A DNA stretch of 58,744 bases, taken from the NCBI GenBank assembly GCA_027489295.1, contig JAIYAA010000281.1, positions 1 through 58,744 of the forward strand, given 5' to 3'. The notes beneath the pieces are model-generated. The model was not told where the DNA came from. It did not search any database and was given only the letters and a program-made list of their open reading frames with translations. A program made the position numbers and the translations under genes. Of the stretch, positions 33,178 through 42,156 are shown one piece after another. The stretch comes from Sphingomonadales bacterium. Its GTDB lineage: Bacteria; Pseudomonadota; Alphaproteobacteria; Sphingomonadales; Sphingomonadaceae. Positions within the stretch are counted from its first letter, which is position 1. Each line of letters begins with the position of its first letter.

Positions 33178-33378
33178 ATGCCCGCCACCAACGTCAATAC
33201 CGCCAGCGCCGCAGAACTCGACGCTGTTCCGGGTCTCAATGGGCATGGCCCGGAGATCGTGCGCTACCGCGAGGAGCGCGGCGGCTTCAGCGATTTGCGC
33301 CAACTGGAGGAAGTGCCCGGACTTGCCGGAAAGGTCGACGGCAGCAGCGCGGCCCTTACCGTGGGCGACGCGAATTGA
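33178..33378 (+). CDS. Helix-hairpin-helix (ComEA-like) protein
   Basis: A 66-residue protein from ATG 33178 behind AAGGAG. NVNTASAAELDAVPGLNGHGPEIVRYREERGGF is the ComEA-type helix-hairpin-helix, which binds DNA without sequence preference. It consists of little else and has no signal peptide, so it should act in the cytoplasm. It is divergent from umuDC across an SOS box, consistent with a damage-response or DNA-handling role. Confidence 0.8.
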   Translation: MPATNVNTASAAELDAVPGLNGHGPEIVRYREERGGFSDLRQLEEVPGLAGKVDGSSAALTVGDAN

Positions 33379-33387
33379 GAGACGAGC

Positions 33388-34047
33388 ATGAGTGACACGG
33401 ACGCAGATGACGACGACGATGGCGCCTATTATGTCGTACCCGAAGAGGCGATCCAGTATCTGCCGCGAGAATGGCAAGAAGCGATCTACGCGCGTGCCGA
33501 GGACGGTCGCAAAGTCTTGGAAGCCGCCGACAAGGAGCTGAAACAGCTCTCGCGACTATCGCTGTCCTTCTACCACGTGACGGTCCTGAAGCACATCAGG
33601 GACAAGCTGGCCGTCTATCGTTTCAAGGCGGATATGGCCGCGTTCCTCGAATTGGACATGCTAACGACCGCCTTCGTCGCCACCTATGTCCGGCTTCACA
33701 CCGGAGGGAGCGGCAGCGGCTTCGCTCGCGACGCGCTGCCCGAGGCGTTGCGCAGCGCCCATGACGAAATCATCGATATGCGGAACAAGCGATATGCCCA
33801 TGTTGCAGAACACGATTCCGTCAACGATGAAATGGAGATCCAGGAGGATGAAGGGCGCTTCATCGTCAATCTAGGCTTCCGCTTCGGGTTCTATATCGGA
33901 GGGTCGAACGACTGGACGAAGCTCGTCGATGCGCTCGACGAGATATTCGCCGAGCGAGGTCAAAAGATCGTCGAGCGGCTTCAGGCCAGGACCGGTAGAG
34001 AATGGTCGATCGCGCAAGGCCCCCCTCCCGACGCGACGCCGACCTGA
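33388..34047 (+). CDS. Candidate HEPN-domain protein
   Basis: A 219-residue, mostly helical protein with a very acidic N terminus (DTDADDDDDG). The segment MRNKRYAHV (131-139) contains R132-N-x4-H138, matching the Rx4-6H active-site motif of HEPN ribonucleases with the polar residue after Arg. It starts nine bases after the helix-hairpin-helix gene. HEPN proteins are frequent toxins and abortive-infection effectors. No nucleotidyltransferase partner is seen, and the family is otherwise unrecognised. Confidence 0.5.
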   Translation: MSDTDADDDDDGAYYVVPEEAIQYLPREWQEAIYARAEDGRKVLEAADKELKQLSRLSLSFYHVTVLKHIRDKLAVYRFKADMAAFLELDMLTTAFVATYVRLHTGGSGSGFARDALPEALRSAHDEIIDMRNKRYAHVAEHDSVNDEMEIQEDEGRFIVNLGFRFGFYIGGSNDWTKLVDALDEIFAERGQKIVERLQARTGREWSIAQGPPPDATPT

Positions 34048-34357
34048 CTGGAGGGGGCGCAGCCGGCACGGGGTCTAAGGATCGGTCCTTAGCGTGTCAT
34101 TCCGCCCCGAGCCGGAACCGATTGAGGTGCATAGATTGCGTGACGGGTTAGGTGACACCGCTCGATGCCGATCGAGCCGGACAGGCGCTCCGTCACACAT
34201 ACGCACGTTTGCGGATCGTCCCGTTTCTCCATCTTCAACTGGCCATGTTGGGAAAACCCATTGGGGAACAGACTTGGGAAAACCGTGCAGTCGCGACGCG
34301 CGCGATCAGCGCAAACTCCCCGGCTGTCTCGCTACGGGTTCCCAATCGAGAAAGGCG
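34048..34357. other. 310-base gap without a supported gene
   Basis: The stretch carries the direct repeat TTGGGAAAACC twice, at 34248-34258 and 34274-34284. Its right end (about 34310-34357) resembles sequence at 47630-47680, in the same relation to an arsH-type tail. No coding frame looks real. Confidence 0.4.
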
Positions 34358-35104
34358 TCAGGACTGTGGCGCGGTCGCGATGTTCGACAGGTCCGTGGCC
34401 GGATTGATCGGCATCCCGGCCTCCCTGCGCTCCGAGTAGCGATCGATAAGCTGGACGGTGTGGGGGCGCAGCAGGACGGTAAAGCGCACCAGTTCCTCCA
34501 TCAAGTCCACGATCCGATCGTAATAGCTAGACGGCTTCATGCGACCGGCGTCGTCAAACTCGTTGAACGCCTTAGCGATGCTCGATTGGTTGGGGATCGT
34601 CACCATCCGCATCCATCGGCCCAACACGCGCAGCGTGTTGACGCTGTTGAACGACTGCGACCCGGCCGACACCTGCATCACGGCGAGCGTGCGGCCCTGC
34701 GTCGGACGCATCCCACCCATCGAGAGCGGCAAGTGGTCGATCTGCAACTTCATGATGCCGGTGATCTGTCCGTGCCGTTCGGGGCTGCACCATACCTGCC
34801 CTTCCGACCACATCGATAGCTCGCGCAACTCATGGACGGCCGGGTGATCGTCGCCAGCGTGCTGATCAGGTAGCGGGAGGGTGGACGGATCGAAGAGGCG
34901 CGTTTCGCAGCCGAAAAAGCGGAGCAGACGCGCCGCTTCCTCGACGCACAGCCGGGAATAGGATCGTTCGCGCAGCGAGCCATAGAGCAGGAGAATACGC
35001 GGCGCCGGATCGATCGCGCCCAGCCCCAGCGCCGGCCGCTGGATGGCATAGGCGGTATCGAGTGCCGGCAGATATTCGGGGTCGGCAAGGTCGCGAAGGG
35101 GCAT
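34358..35104 (-). CDS. arsH: ArsH, organoarsenical oxidase/FMN reductase
   Basis: A 248-residue flavoprotein from ATG 35104; the longer upstream frame shadows arsB. Motifs typical of ArsH are [25 protein letters not shown] (flavin binding, about 36-60) and [24 protein letters not shown]. ArsH uses NADPH to oxidise trivalent organoarsenicals. The start overlaps the arsB stop by a few bases. The last 16 residues, [16 protein letters not shown], are unusual and recur in a small frame at 47677. Confidence 0.93.
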   Translation of the reverse strand: MPLRDLADPEYLPALDTAYAIQRPALGLGAIDPAPRILLLYGSLRERSYSRLCVEEAARLLRFFGCETRLFDPSTLPLPDQHAGDDHPAVHELRELSMWSEGQVWCSPERHGQITGIMKLQIDHLPLSMGGMRPTQGRTLAVMQVSAGSQSFNSVNTLRVLGRWMRMVTIPNQSSIAKAFNEFDDAGRMKPSSYYDRIVDLMEELVRFTVLLRPHTVQLIDRYSERREAGMPINPATDLSNIATAPQS

Positions 35105-36390
35105 CAGGTAAGTCCGATCCGCAGCGCGAGCGCGGCAAGGGTGATGAGCAGGACGGGCACGGTGAGCGTGACCCCGACCCGGAAATAATAGCCCCATCCG
35201 ATCCGCACGCCCTTCTGCCCCAAGACGTGCAGCCACAGCAGCGTGGCGAGTGAGCCGATCGGCGTCAGCTTGGGGCCGAGATCGCAGCCGATCACGTTGG
35301 CGTAGATCATTGCTTCCCTGATCGCGCCCGTCGCGTGGGTCGCGTCGATCGAGAGCGCGCCTAACAGCACGGTCGGCATGTTGTTCATCATCGACGACAA
35401 GACGGCCGCGATCACGCCCGTTCCCAGCGCCGCGCCCCACACCCCGCCTTGGGCGGGGCGGTCGAGCAGCGCCGCCAGATGATCGGTCAGGCCCGCGTTC
35501 CGCAGGCCATAGACGACCAGGTACATGCCGAGCGAGAATATGACGACCTGCCACGGCGCGCCGCGCAGCACCTTGCCGGTCTGGATGACATGGCCTCGCC
35601 CCGCAGTCACCAGCAGCAAGATCGCGCCGGCAACGGCTACGGCGCTGACCGGGACGCCGAGCGGTTCCAGCAGAAAGAAGCCGGCGAGCAGCAGGGCAAG
35701 GACGATCCATCCGGCGCGGAAGGTCGTGGTGTCGCGGATTGCGGCACCGGGCGCACGCAGCGCGGCCACGTCGTAATTTCGCGGTATATCACGTCGAAAG
35801 AAGATCAGCAGCGCGCCCAGTGTGGCGGCAATCGACACCAGATCGACCGGCACCATCACGGCTGCATAGTCACCGAACCCGATCTTGAAGAAGTCAGCCG
35901 ACACGATGTTAACGAGGTTCGACACGACCAGCGGCAGGCTTGCGGTGTCGGCGATGAACCCGGCCGCCATGACGAAAGCCAGCGTCGCCTTGTCCTTGAA
36001 CCCCAGCGCCCGCAGCATGGCGATGACGATCGGTGTCAGGATCAGCGCCGCACCATCATTGGCGAATAGCGCGGACACCGCCGCGCCGAGCAGCACGGTC
36101 AGGACGAACAGCCGACGACCATGCCCCCCGCCCCAGCGGGCGACGTACAGCGCCGCCCATTCAAAGAACCCGGCTTCATCCAGCAACAGGCTGATGACGA
36201 TGATCGCAACGAACGCGGCCGTCGCGTTCCAGACGATGCCCCATACTACCGGCACGTCGGACAAGGTGACGACGCCTGCGAGCAGCGCCACGACGGCCCC
36301 GCCTATCGCGCTCCACCCGATGCCGAGGCCTTTGGGTTGCCAGATGACGAGCGCGATCGTCGCGACGAAGATCAGGACGGCAAGAAGCAT
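35104..36390 (-). CDS. arsB: ArsB arsenite exporter
   Basis: A 428-residue membrane protein with about 12 helices of the ArsB/NhaD type. [29 protein letters not shown] and [24 protein letters not shown] are conserved family segments. It exports arsenite and antimonite. It follows arsC directly and is followed by an overlapping arsH. Confidence 0.95.
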   Translation of the reverse strand: MLLAVLIFVATIALVIWQPKGLGIGWSAIGGAVVALLAGVVTLSDVPVVWGIVWNATAAFVAIIVISLLLDEAGFFEWAALYVARWGGGHGRRLFVLTVLLGAAVSALFANDGAALILTPIVIAMLRALGFKDKATLAFVMAAGFIADTASLPLVVSNLVNIVSADFFKIGFGDYAAVMVPVDLVSIAATLGALLIFFRRDIPRNYDVAALRAPGAAIRDTTTFRAGWIVLALLLAGFFLLEPLGVPVSAVAVAGAILLLVTAGRGHVIQTGKVLRGAPWQVVIFSLGMYLVVYGLRNAGLTDHLAALLDRPAQGGVWGAALGTGVIAAVLSSMMNNMPTVLLGALSIDATHATGAIREAMIYANVIGCDLGPKLTPIGSLATLLWLHVLGQKGVRIGWGYYFRVGVTLTVPVLLITLAALALRIGLT

Positions 36391-36818
36391 CAGGCGACGC
36401 GCTGGCCCGAAGCATCAACCACCTGTTCGCCGTCTTCCTTGGCAAACGCGGCAAGCTGGCCACTCGGCAACAGATCGAGGACGGCTTCGGAAGGGCGGCA
36501 CAGCTTCACGCCGAGCGGCGAGACGACCAGCGGCCGGTTGATGAGGATCGGATGCGCCATCATCGCGTCCACCAGCGCGTCGTCGGACAGGAACGTGTCG
36601 CCTAGGCCCAGCTCCGCATAGGGGGTTCCCTTCTCGCGCAGCAGCTCGCGAGGCGTCATGCCGGCGCGGTCGATCAGCTCGACCAGCAGCGCGCGTGCGG
36701 GCGGGGTTTTCAGATACTCGACCACATGCGGTTCGATGCCGGCATTGCGGATCATGGCGAGGGCGTTGCGTGACGTGCCGCACGCAGGGTTGTGATAGAT
36801 GACGATATCAATGGCCAA
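36390..36818 (-). CDS. arsC: ArsC arsenate reductase, glutaredoxin-dependent type
   Basis: A 142-residue protein with a TTG start at 36818 behind AAAGGA, giving [19 protein letters not shown]13 in [10 protein letters not shown] is the catalytic cysteine of the E. coli-type enzyme. [13 protein letters not shown] carries the conserved arginine that binds arsenate. It reduces arsenate to arsenite for ArsB. Confidence 0.94.
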   Translation of the reverse strand: MAIDIVIYHNPACGTSRNALAMIRNAGIEPHVVEYLKTPPARALLVELIDRAGMTPRELLREKGTPYAELGLGDTFLSDDALVDAMMAHPILINRPLVVSPLGVKLCRPSEAVLDLLPSGQLAAFAKEDGEQVVDASGQRVA

Positions 36819-36829
36819 GGGGCGTCCTT

Positions 36830-37162
36830 TCAGCAGCAAGGGGCGAGTTCGGCGAGGAGCGGCACACATAGTTCGGGCGAGCCGGCGCAGCAGTCCTTGA
36901 CGAGAAACAGGGTCAGCGCGCGCAGGCCGCCCAGATCGGCGCGGTAGATGATCGACCGGCTATGCCGTTCGGATCGGACCAAGCCGGCGCGGGCGAGGAT
37001 ACCGAGGTGCGCCGACATAGTGTTTTGCGGCACGTCAAGCTGACGGGCGATTTCACCGGCCGCCAGTCCGGTCGGTTCATGGCGAACCAGCAAGCGAAAC
37101 ACATCGAGCCGTGTTCCCTGTGCGAGCGCACCAAGAGCAGCGATTGCCGAATCGATTTCCAT
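36830..37162 (-). CDS. arsR: ArsR-family arsenite-responsive repressor
   Basis: A 110-residue winged-helix repressor starting at ATG 37162. LFLVKDCCAGSPELC near the C terminus holds three cysteines suited to trivalent arsenic, and the protein ends in a CC pair. The DNA-binding region is LDVPQNTMSAHLGILARAGLVRSERHSRSIIY. It should repress the arsRCBH operon from the operator at 37161-37184. Confidence 0.93.
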   Translation of the reverse strand: MEIDSAIAALGALAQGTRLDVFRLLVRHEPTGLAAGEIARQLDVPQNTMSAHLGILARAGLVRSERHSRSIIYRADLGGLRALTLFLVKDCCAGSPELCVPLLAELAPCC

Positions 37163-37184
37163 ATATCCAGCATAGCAGATATAT
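37161..37184 (-). promoter_or_regulatory. ArsR operator
   Basis: An inverted repeat, ATATATC-N10-GATATAT, overlapping the start of arsR. It is an AT-rich dyad in a GC-rich setting, the usual form of ArsR operators. Confidence 0.65.
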
Positions 37185-37372
37185 CGGTTAACGCTATTGT
37201 CTCGCGCCTGTTGGTAGATCACGTGTCTCGCCACTCACCCGCAACGGGTTTCGGGAGGACTAAGGGCGTCCCAAAACTCGATCCCAGTTGGGAAGGGCTG
37301 CATGACCTTGCCGGCCCTTCGGCTGAAAGGTTGCGCGGAAGAATGCGAGAAGATGGTCGCGTAAGTGGCGTC

Positions 37373-37394
37373 GGGCGACCTTGATCGGTCGCCC
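37373..37394 (-). terminator. Hairpin after copD
   Basis: An eight-pair stem (GGGCGACC with GGTCGCCC, six-base loop) seven bases past the copD stop. The 190 bases between it and arsR hold no gene that I can support. Confidence 0.5.
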
Positions 37395-37400
37395 TACTCT

Positions 37401-38330
37401 TCACATCGCCGACATGGGTGGTTCGAGCGTTCCCAGCCATGCGACGAGCGCGAGGATCGTAATGGCACTGACCGCCTCGATCCCGAGGCTGCGCCGTAAA
37501 GCGCTGAGTGCGCCGCGTTGATCGCTACCCGGCAGCGCTTGCTCCAATGCGGGCGTCAGCCGGAAGCGATTGAGCGATGCCAGCACCAGCATCGCGCCGA
37601 ACAAGACGAGCTTGGCGAGCAGGAGCTGGCCGTAAAGGGATGTGGCGAGCTTTGGAAGGTTGCCTACACCGACTAGCAGCCATGTATTGACGAGGCCGGT
37701 AACGATAATGGTGCCGACCACGATCGTACCGACCAGGCCGAACCCGTGCAGTACACGATGCGTAAGCGTCAGATGAGCCGCGTCGGCCCGGCGGGTAGGG
37801 CGAGCCACAAGCAGGACAAGGCCAAACAGCGCCCCGACCCAAGCACCGGCTGCGAGCAGGTGGAGAATATCGGCAAGGAGGTGAGCCCAGCCTTTTGCGC
37901 CCTCATCCATCGCACCGTGCCCGGTCCAGGCGAGTGTCGCCAGCGCCACAGCGCTGGCGATCACCACGACGCCGAGGAGAGGCGCACGTCCGGCCGCCGC
38001 CAAGGCGGCGACCGACGCCACGACCAGCGCGGTCATGCGTGCTTCCCATGCCGTGCCTATGGTCGACCCGGAAAGCAGCATTCCGATCGCCTCGCGATCG
38101 ATTGGCCAGGGCGGTGTGCCCGCCATCGCCGCAGCGAGTAGCGCGAGTGCGATGGCGGAGAGCAGAAGGCCCAGCAAACCGAGACCGACGAGCCAGAGGC
38201 GCAACGCGAGCGCGCTGGCGCGCTCGCGTCCCTTGAGGCCGTAGAGGCCGAATGCCGACAGGCCGAACAGCCCGCCCAGCGCCAGAAAGAGCGCGAAGCG
38301 TACAGCGATCAGCGGCCAGTCGGTTTCCAC
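37401..38330 (-). CDS. copD: CopD copper-resistance membrane protein
   Basis: A 309-residue membrane protein with a GTG start at 38330, one base past the copC stop; the longer upstream frame shadows copC. It has eight predicted helices. AWTGHGAMDEGAKGWAHLLADILHLLAAGAWVGALFGLVLL is the conserved CopD segment, with histidines for copper. With CopC it is thought to move copper across the inner membrane. Confidence 0.9.
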   Translation of the reverse strand: METDWPLIAVRFALFLALGGLFGLSAFGLYGLKGRERASALALRLWLVGLGLLGLLLSAIALALLAAAMAGTPPWPIDREAIGMLLSGSTIGTAWEARMTALVVASVAALAAAGRAPLLGVVVIASAVALATLAWTGHGAMDEGAKGWAHLLADILHLLAAGAWVGALFGLVLLVARPTRRADAAHLTLTHRVLHGFGLVGTIVVGTIIVTGLVNTWLLVGVGNLPKLATSLYGQLLLAKLVLFGAMLVLASLNRFRLTPALEQALPGSDQRGALSALRRSLGIEAVSAITILALVAWLGTLEPPMSAM

Positions 38331-38331
38331 G

Positions 38332-38703
38332 TCACTTGACCGCGAAGGTGTAGTTGCCGGCGACGCGGTGGGTGTCGCTCGACACGACATGCCATGCAAC
38401 GGTGTAGCGGCCCGGAGCGAGCGGCGCCTTGGGCGTAAGGACAAGCGTGCTGCCGTCACCGGCGACGGCTGCCGTCGTCGTGATCTTCATCGGCGCGTGC
38501 GTTGCCCCGCCATGTCCGGTCATCATGAGATCGGCGCCGGAGAACTTCGGCATCAGCTTTTCGCTGAAACGCAGCTCGATACGGGCAGGCTTGTCGACGG
38601 TCGCATTCGCGGTCGGCGAGGCTGTCACGAGTTTCGGATGAGCCTGCGCTGCGCTGGCGATGCCGAGAAGGGCGAGGGCGGTAGGGAGGAAGATGCTACG
38701 CAT
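38332..38703 (-). CDS. copC: CopC periplasmic copper-binding protein
   Basis: A 123-residue periplasmic protein with a signal peptide ending AQAHP; His22 becomes the mature N terminus and is the CopC copper ligand. TDHRVAGNYTFAVK-like C-terminal strands (SSDTHRVAGNYTFAVK) are the family's closing motif, with the second histidine site. It is coupled to copD. Confidence 0.92.
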   Translation of the reverse strand: MRSIFLPTALALLGIASAAQAHPKLVTASPTANATVDKPARIELRFSEKLMPKFSGADLMMTGHGGATHAPMKITTTAAVAGDGSTLVLTPKAPLAPGRYTVAWHVVSSDTHRVAGNYTFAVK

Positions 38704-38822
38704 GAGATTACTCCGTGGGTTCGTGCCCTATCTACGCGCCCCGGTCGCGCACCCCTTAGCCGCCCGATGAGGGATGTCGGGCAATCCTGCGTATGAAATG
38801 CTAGTGGGGTGGAGTGGAAAGC

Positions 38823-39095
38823 ATGGACGAACTGGACAGAGCATTGGCGAGGCTGGCGGGCGCACCCGCCCCTGCCGCGCTGGACGGCATCGAGACGCGG
38901 GTACTTGCACGGATCGGCTCGCGGCCCGTCGTGCGGCAGGCCGGCATCGGTCTTGGCGTAGTGACGGCAGCGGCGCTTGCGATCGGCATCGTCGGAGCCG
39001 AGCTGCCCGTCGCTGCCCGCCCGACCGTTTCCCTGGCCCCGCTTGGCGGAGCGTCGCCGCTTGCGCCTTCCTCCTTGCTCCTGGGTGAGCAATGA
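38823..39095 (+). CDS. CnrY-like anti-sigma membrane protein
   Basis: A 90-residue protein with an N-terminal cytoplasmic helix (MDELDRALARLAGAPAPAALDGIE) and one membrane helix (QAGIGLGVVTAAALAIGIVGAEL). It precedes a CnrX-like sensor and an ECF sigma factor, overlapping the next gene by four bases. In the CnrYXH system of Cupriavidus the first protein is the anti-sigma factor holding the sigma factor at the membrane. Assignment is by order and topology. Confidence 0.7.
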   Translation: MDELDRALARLAGAPAPAALDGIETRVLARIGSRPVVRQAGIGLGVVTAAALAIGIVGAELPVAARPTVSLAPLGGASPLAPSSLLLGEQ

Positions 39096-39532
39096 CCTCG
39101 ACGACGCGCATCGTTCTCGGTGTCGTGCTCGCCTTTCTGGCCGCGATCGGAGGCGTGTTCGTCGGGCGGGCGCTGTTGCCGCAGCCCAAGCAGCCAGGTG
39201 CCGCGCTGCATGACGTATTGCACCACAAGCTGACGCTCGACGACGGCCAGCAGGCACGGTTGAAGGTGCTGGAAGATCGCTTCGCGATGCAGCGGCGTGC
39301 GCTCGAGCTCGAAATGCGCGCTGCCAACACCCGGCTCGCCGAGGCGATCCAAACCGAACATGGCAATGGCCTCAAGGTCGCAGCCGCGGTGGACCAGAGC
39401 CATGCGGCGATGGGCGAGCTGCAAAAGGCGACGCTCGCGCATATCTTCGCCATGCGGCAGTTGCTGCGACCCGATCAGACCTCCCAATTTGATGCCGCGG
39501 TGGTGAAGGCACTCACCGACGGTCAGGGGTGA
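39092..39532 (+). CDS. CnrX-like periplasmic metal sensor
   Basis: A 146-residue protein with an N-terminal membrane helix (IVLGVVLAFLAAIGGVFVGRALL) and a helical periplasmic domain. ALHDVLHHKLTLDDGQQARLKVLEDRFAMQRRALELEMRAANTRL resembles the CnrX/Spy/CpxP helical hairpin, with two histidines that may bind metal. It overlaps the sigma gene by four bases. Confidence 0.8.
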   Translation: MTSTTRIVLGVVLAFLAAIGGVFVGRALLPQPKQPGAALHDVLHHKLTLDDGQQARLKVLEDRFAMQRRALELEMRAANTRLAEAIQTEHGNGLKVAAAVDQSHAAMGELQKATLAHIFAMRQLLRPDQTSQFDAAVVKALTDGQG

Positions 39533-40104
39533 GCATCGACTGGACCGCATTGTCTGACGGCGAACTGGCGACGCTCAGTATCGCCGGCCGTCAGGCGGCC
39601 TTTGCGGAAATCATGCGCCGTTACCGTCAGCCGGTTTTTCGGCTCGCGCGTGCCTCTGTAGGCGAAACCGATGAAGCGCTTGATCTGGTTCAGGAAACCT
39701 TTGTTGCCGCGCATCAGGCGTTGCCGCGCTACGACACGCAGCGCGCGATGAAGGCATGGCTGTCGACGATCGCGATCAACAAATGCCGGGATTGGGCGAG
39801 GAAGCGCGCCGTTCGCCGTTTTCTGTCCTTCGGCTTCGCGGCGGAGGATCAGGCTGACACCCTTCCCGACAACGCCGTGCCGATCGATGACAGTGCAGCC
39901 GATCGCCAGGAGCTTGATCGGGTGACGCGCGCTATCTCGACGTTGCCGGTCAATCTGAAGGAGCCGCTGGTGCTGCGGACGATCGAGGGCTTGAGCCAGG
40001 CGGAGACGGCCGAGGTGTTGGGTATCAGCCAGAAGGCGGTCGAAACCCGCCTTTATCGCGCGCGGGCGCAGCTCATGGAAAAGTTGAACGCGGCTAAGGG
40101 ATGA
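39529..40104 (+). CDS. ECF-family sigma factor, CnrH-like
   Basis: A 191-residue sigma factor with a GTG start at 39529 overlapping the sensor stop. Region 2 (IMRRYRQPVFRLARASVGETDEALDLVQETFVAAHQALPRYD) and region 4 (LPVNLKEPLVLRTIEGLSQAETAEVLGISQKAVETRLYRARAQL) are complete. When the sensor binds metal the anti-sigma should release it to transcribe the adjacent copper genes. Confidence 0.9.
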   Translation: MSIDWTALSDGELATLSIAGRQAAFAEIMRRYRQPVFRLARASVGETDEALDLVQETFVAAHQALPRYDTQRAMKAWLSTIAINKCRDWARKRAVRRFLSFGFAAEDQADTLPDNAVPIDDSAADRQELDRVTRAISTLPVNLKEPLVLRTIEGLSQAETAEVLGISQKAVETRLYRARAQLMEKLNAAKG

Positions 40105-40164
40105 TCGGGCGAGACGCGTAGAAGGGGTGAGGGCCGATCGCGGCCCGACCCTTGAGGAGCTTCG

Positions 40165-42156
40165 ATGTCGCGCGTTCTCGATCGCCGCCAAGTGCTGCGC
40201 GGTGCCACCATGGCGGGAGGCGGCCTTGCCCTGTCGGCCTATATGCCGGCGTGGGCGCAATCCGTTTCCGCTGGTATCGCCAAACCGTTGCCGACCGTCT
40301 CGGGCGAGGACATTACGCTGAGGGTCGCGCATCAGAAGATGATGATCGACGGGCGGGAAAGCCACGCGATTGGCATCAACGGCACCGTGCCGGCACCGCT
40401 GATCCGCCTGCGCGAAGGCCAGAATGTGCGCCTTCATGTCGTCAACGACCTGGACGAAGAAACCTCGATCCACTGGCACGGCCTGCTGGTGCCGTTTCAG
40501 ATGGACGGTGTTCCTGGCATCAGCTTTCCCGGCATTCCAGCGCGCTCGACCTTCACCTACGAATTTCCGATCATCCAGAGCGGCACTTACTGGTATCACA
40601 GCCATTCGGGGCTTCAGGAACAGGACGGTCACTACGGGCCGATCCTGATCGATCCCAAGGACCCGGACCCGGTGCAGTTCGATCGCGAGCACGTCATCGT
40701 GCTATCCGATCACAGCTTCCAGCATTCGCATTACCTGTTCGACCGGCTCAAGAAGGAGTCGGGCTATTTCAACCGCCAGCGCCAGACCTTGGCCGGCTTG
40801 CTCGCGGGCAAGGATCAGCCGCTCAAAGAGCGGTTGATGTGGGGCAAGATGCGGATGGACCCAGCTGACGTCGCCGACGTGACCGGATCGACCTACACCT
40901 ATCTGGTCAACGGTCATGGGCCGCGCGACAACTGGACCGCGCTGTTCAAGCCCGGCGAGCGGGTCCGGCTCCGCTTCATCAACGCATCGTCCATGACGAC
41001 CTTCAACGTCCGCATTCCGGGCCTGCCGATGACGATCGTCGCAGCGGACGGCCTGAACGTGCGGCCGGTCCAGATCGATGAGTTCCAGTTCGGTCCCGCC
41101 GAAACCTATGATGCGATCGTTACGCCTCCCGACATGCGCGCGTACACGCTCGTCGGCGAAAGTGTTGACCGCTCTGGCCAAGCCCGGGCCACGCTCGCGC
41201 CGCGTGAGGGCATGGCTGCCGAGGTTCCTCCCCTCCGCAAGCGTCCGCTCGCGACCATGAAGGACATGGGCATGGGCGGCCACGACATGGGCACCATGGA
41301 TCACGGCGCCATGCAAGGCATGGGGAACGGTGCGGCGGGCGCGCAGGCCGGTTCGATGGCGGGCATGGACCATAGCGCGATGAACCATGGTGCCGGTGCC
41401 GGCTCGATGCAGGGGATGAATCATTCCCAGATGAACCACGGCACGGCCGCTGCCGCTGCCGGAGGGATGGCCGGAATGGCGATGCCGCAGGGTCAAAGCG
41501 GCACGATGGCCGGGATGGATCATGGCTCGGGCGCAATGCCCGGCATGGCAGGCGATCAGTCGATGGCCGGCATGGACATGGGTGGCATGGACATGGGCAA
41601 CATGAACATGCGCGACTTCTCGAAGGCACCGGAGGTGAAGAAGGGGCCGGGCGTTCAGACCATCTCGGCTATGCCGGTGGACCGCACCGGCGATCCGGGT
41701 CAGGGGCTGGAGAATGTCGGCCACCGCGTGCTGACCTATCGCGATCTGATGGCGCTCGACCGCAACCCCGATACGCGGGCACCAGAGCGCGAGATCAAGC
41801 TTCACCTCACCGGCAACATGGAACGCTACATGTGGGGCTTCGACGGCGAAAAGCTGTCAGAGAACCCCGATCCGATCACGCTGCTGCATGGCGAGCGGGT
41901 GCGCGTCACCCTCATCAACGACACGATGATGGGCCACCCGATCCACATTCACGGTCACTTCTTCGAGCTGGTGACGGGGAAAGGCGCCTATGCGCCCCGA
42001 AAGCATACTGTGCTGGTCCAACCGGGCGGAACTGTCAGTTGGGACGTGACGGGAGAGGAAGGCGACTGGGCGTTCCACTGCCACATGCTCTACCACATGC
42101 ACGCGGGCATGATGCGTGTCGTCCAGGTCCGCAAGGCCGGGGAGGCCGCAGCATGA
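40165..42156 (+). CDS. copA: CopA multicopper oxidase
   Basis: A 663-residue periplasmic oxidase with a twin-arginine signal (LDRRQVLRGATMAGGGLALSAYMPAWAQ). Copper motifs are HWHG, YWYHSHSG, HPIHIHGHFFEL and HCHMLYHMHAGM. Between about residues 370 and 480 is a Met/His-rich stretch with many MDHG/MAGM repeats that can store copper. It oxidises Cu(I) in the periplasm. It follows the sigma trio, and copB overlaps its stop. Confidence 0.95.
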   Translation: MSRVLDRRQVLRGATMAGGGLALSAYMPAWAQSVSAGIAKPLPTVSGEDITLRVAHQKMMIDGRESHAIGINGTVPAPLIRLREGQNVRLHVVNDLDEETSIHWHGLLVPFQMDGVPGISFPGIPARSTFTYEFPIIQSGTYWYHSHSGLQEQDGHYGPILIDPKDPDPVQFDREHVIVLSDHSFQHSHYLFDRLKKESGYFNRQRQTLAGLLAGKDQPLKERLMWGKMRMDPADVADVTGSTYTYLVNGHGPRDNWTALFKPGERVRLRFINASSMTTFNVRIPGLPMTIVAADGLNVRPVQIDEFQFGPAETYDAIVTPPDMRAYTLVGESVDRSGQARATLAPREGMAAEVPPLRKRPLATMKDMGMGGHDMGTMDHGAMQGMGNGAAGAQAGSMAGMDHSAMNHGAGAGSMQGMNHSQMNHGTAAAAAGGMAGMAMPQGQSGTMAGMDHGSGAMPGMAGDQSMAGMDMGGMDMGNMNMRDFSKAPEVKKGPGVQTISAMPVDRTGDPGQGLENVGHRVLTYRDLMALDRNPDTRAPEREIKLHLTGNMERYMWGFDGEKLSENPDPITLLHGERVRVTLINDTMMGHPIHIHGHFFELVTGKGAYAPRKHTVLVQPGGTVSWDVTGEEGDWAFHCHMLYHMHAGMMRVVQVRKAGEAAA

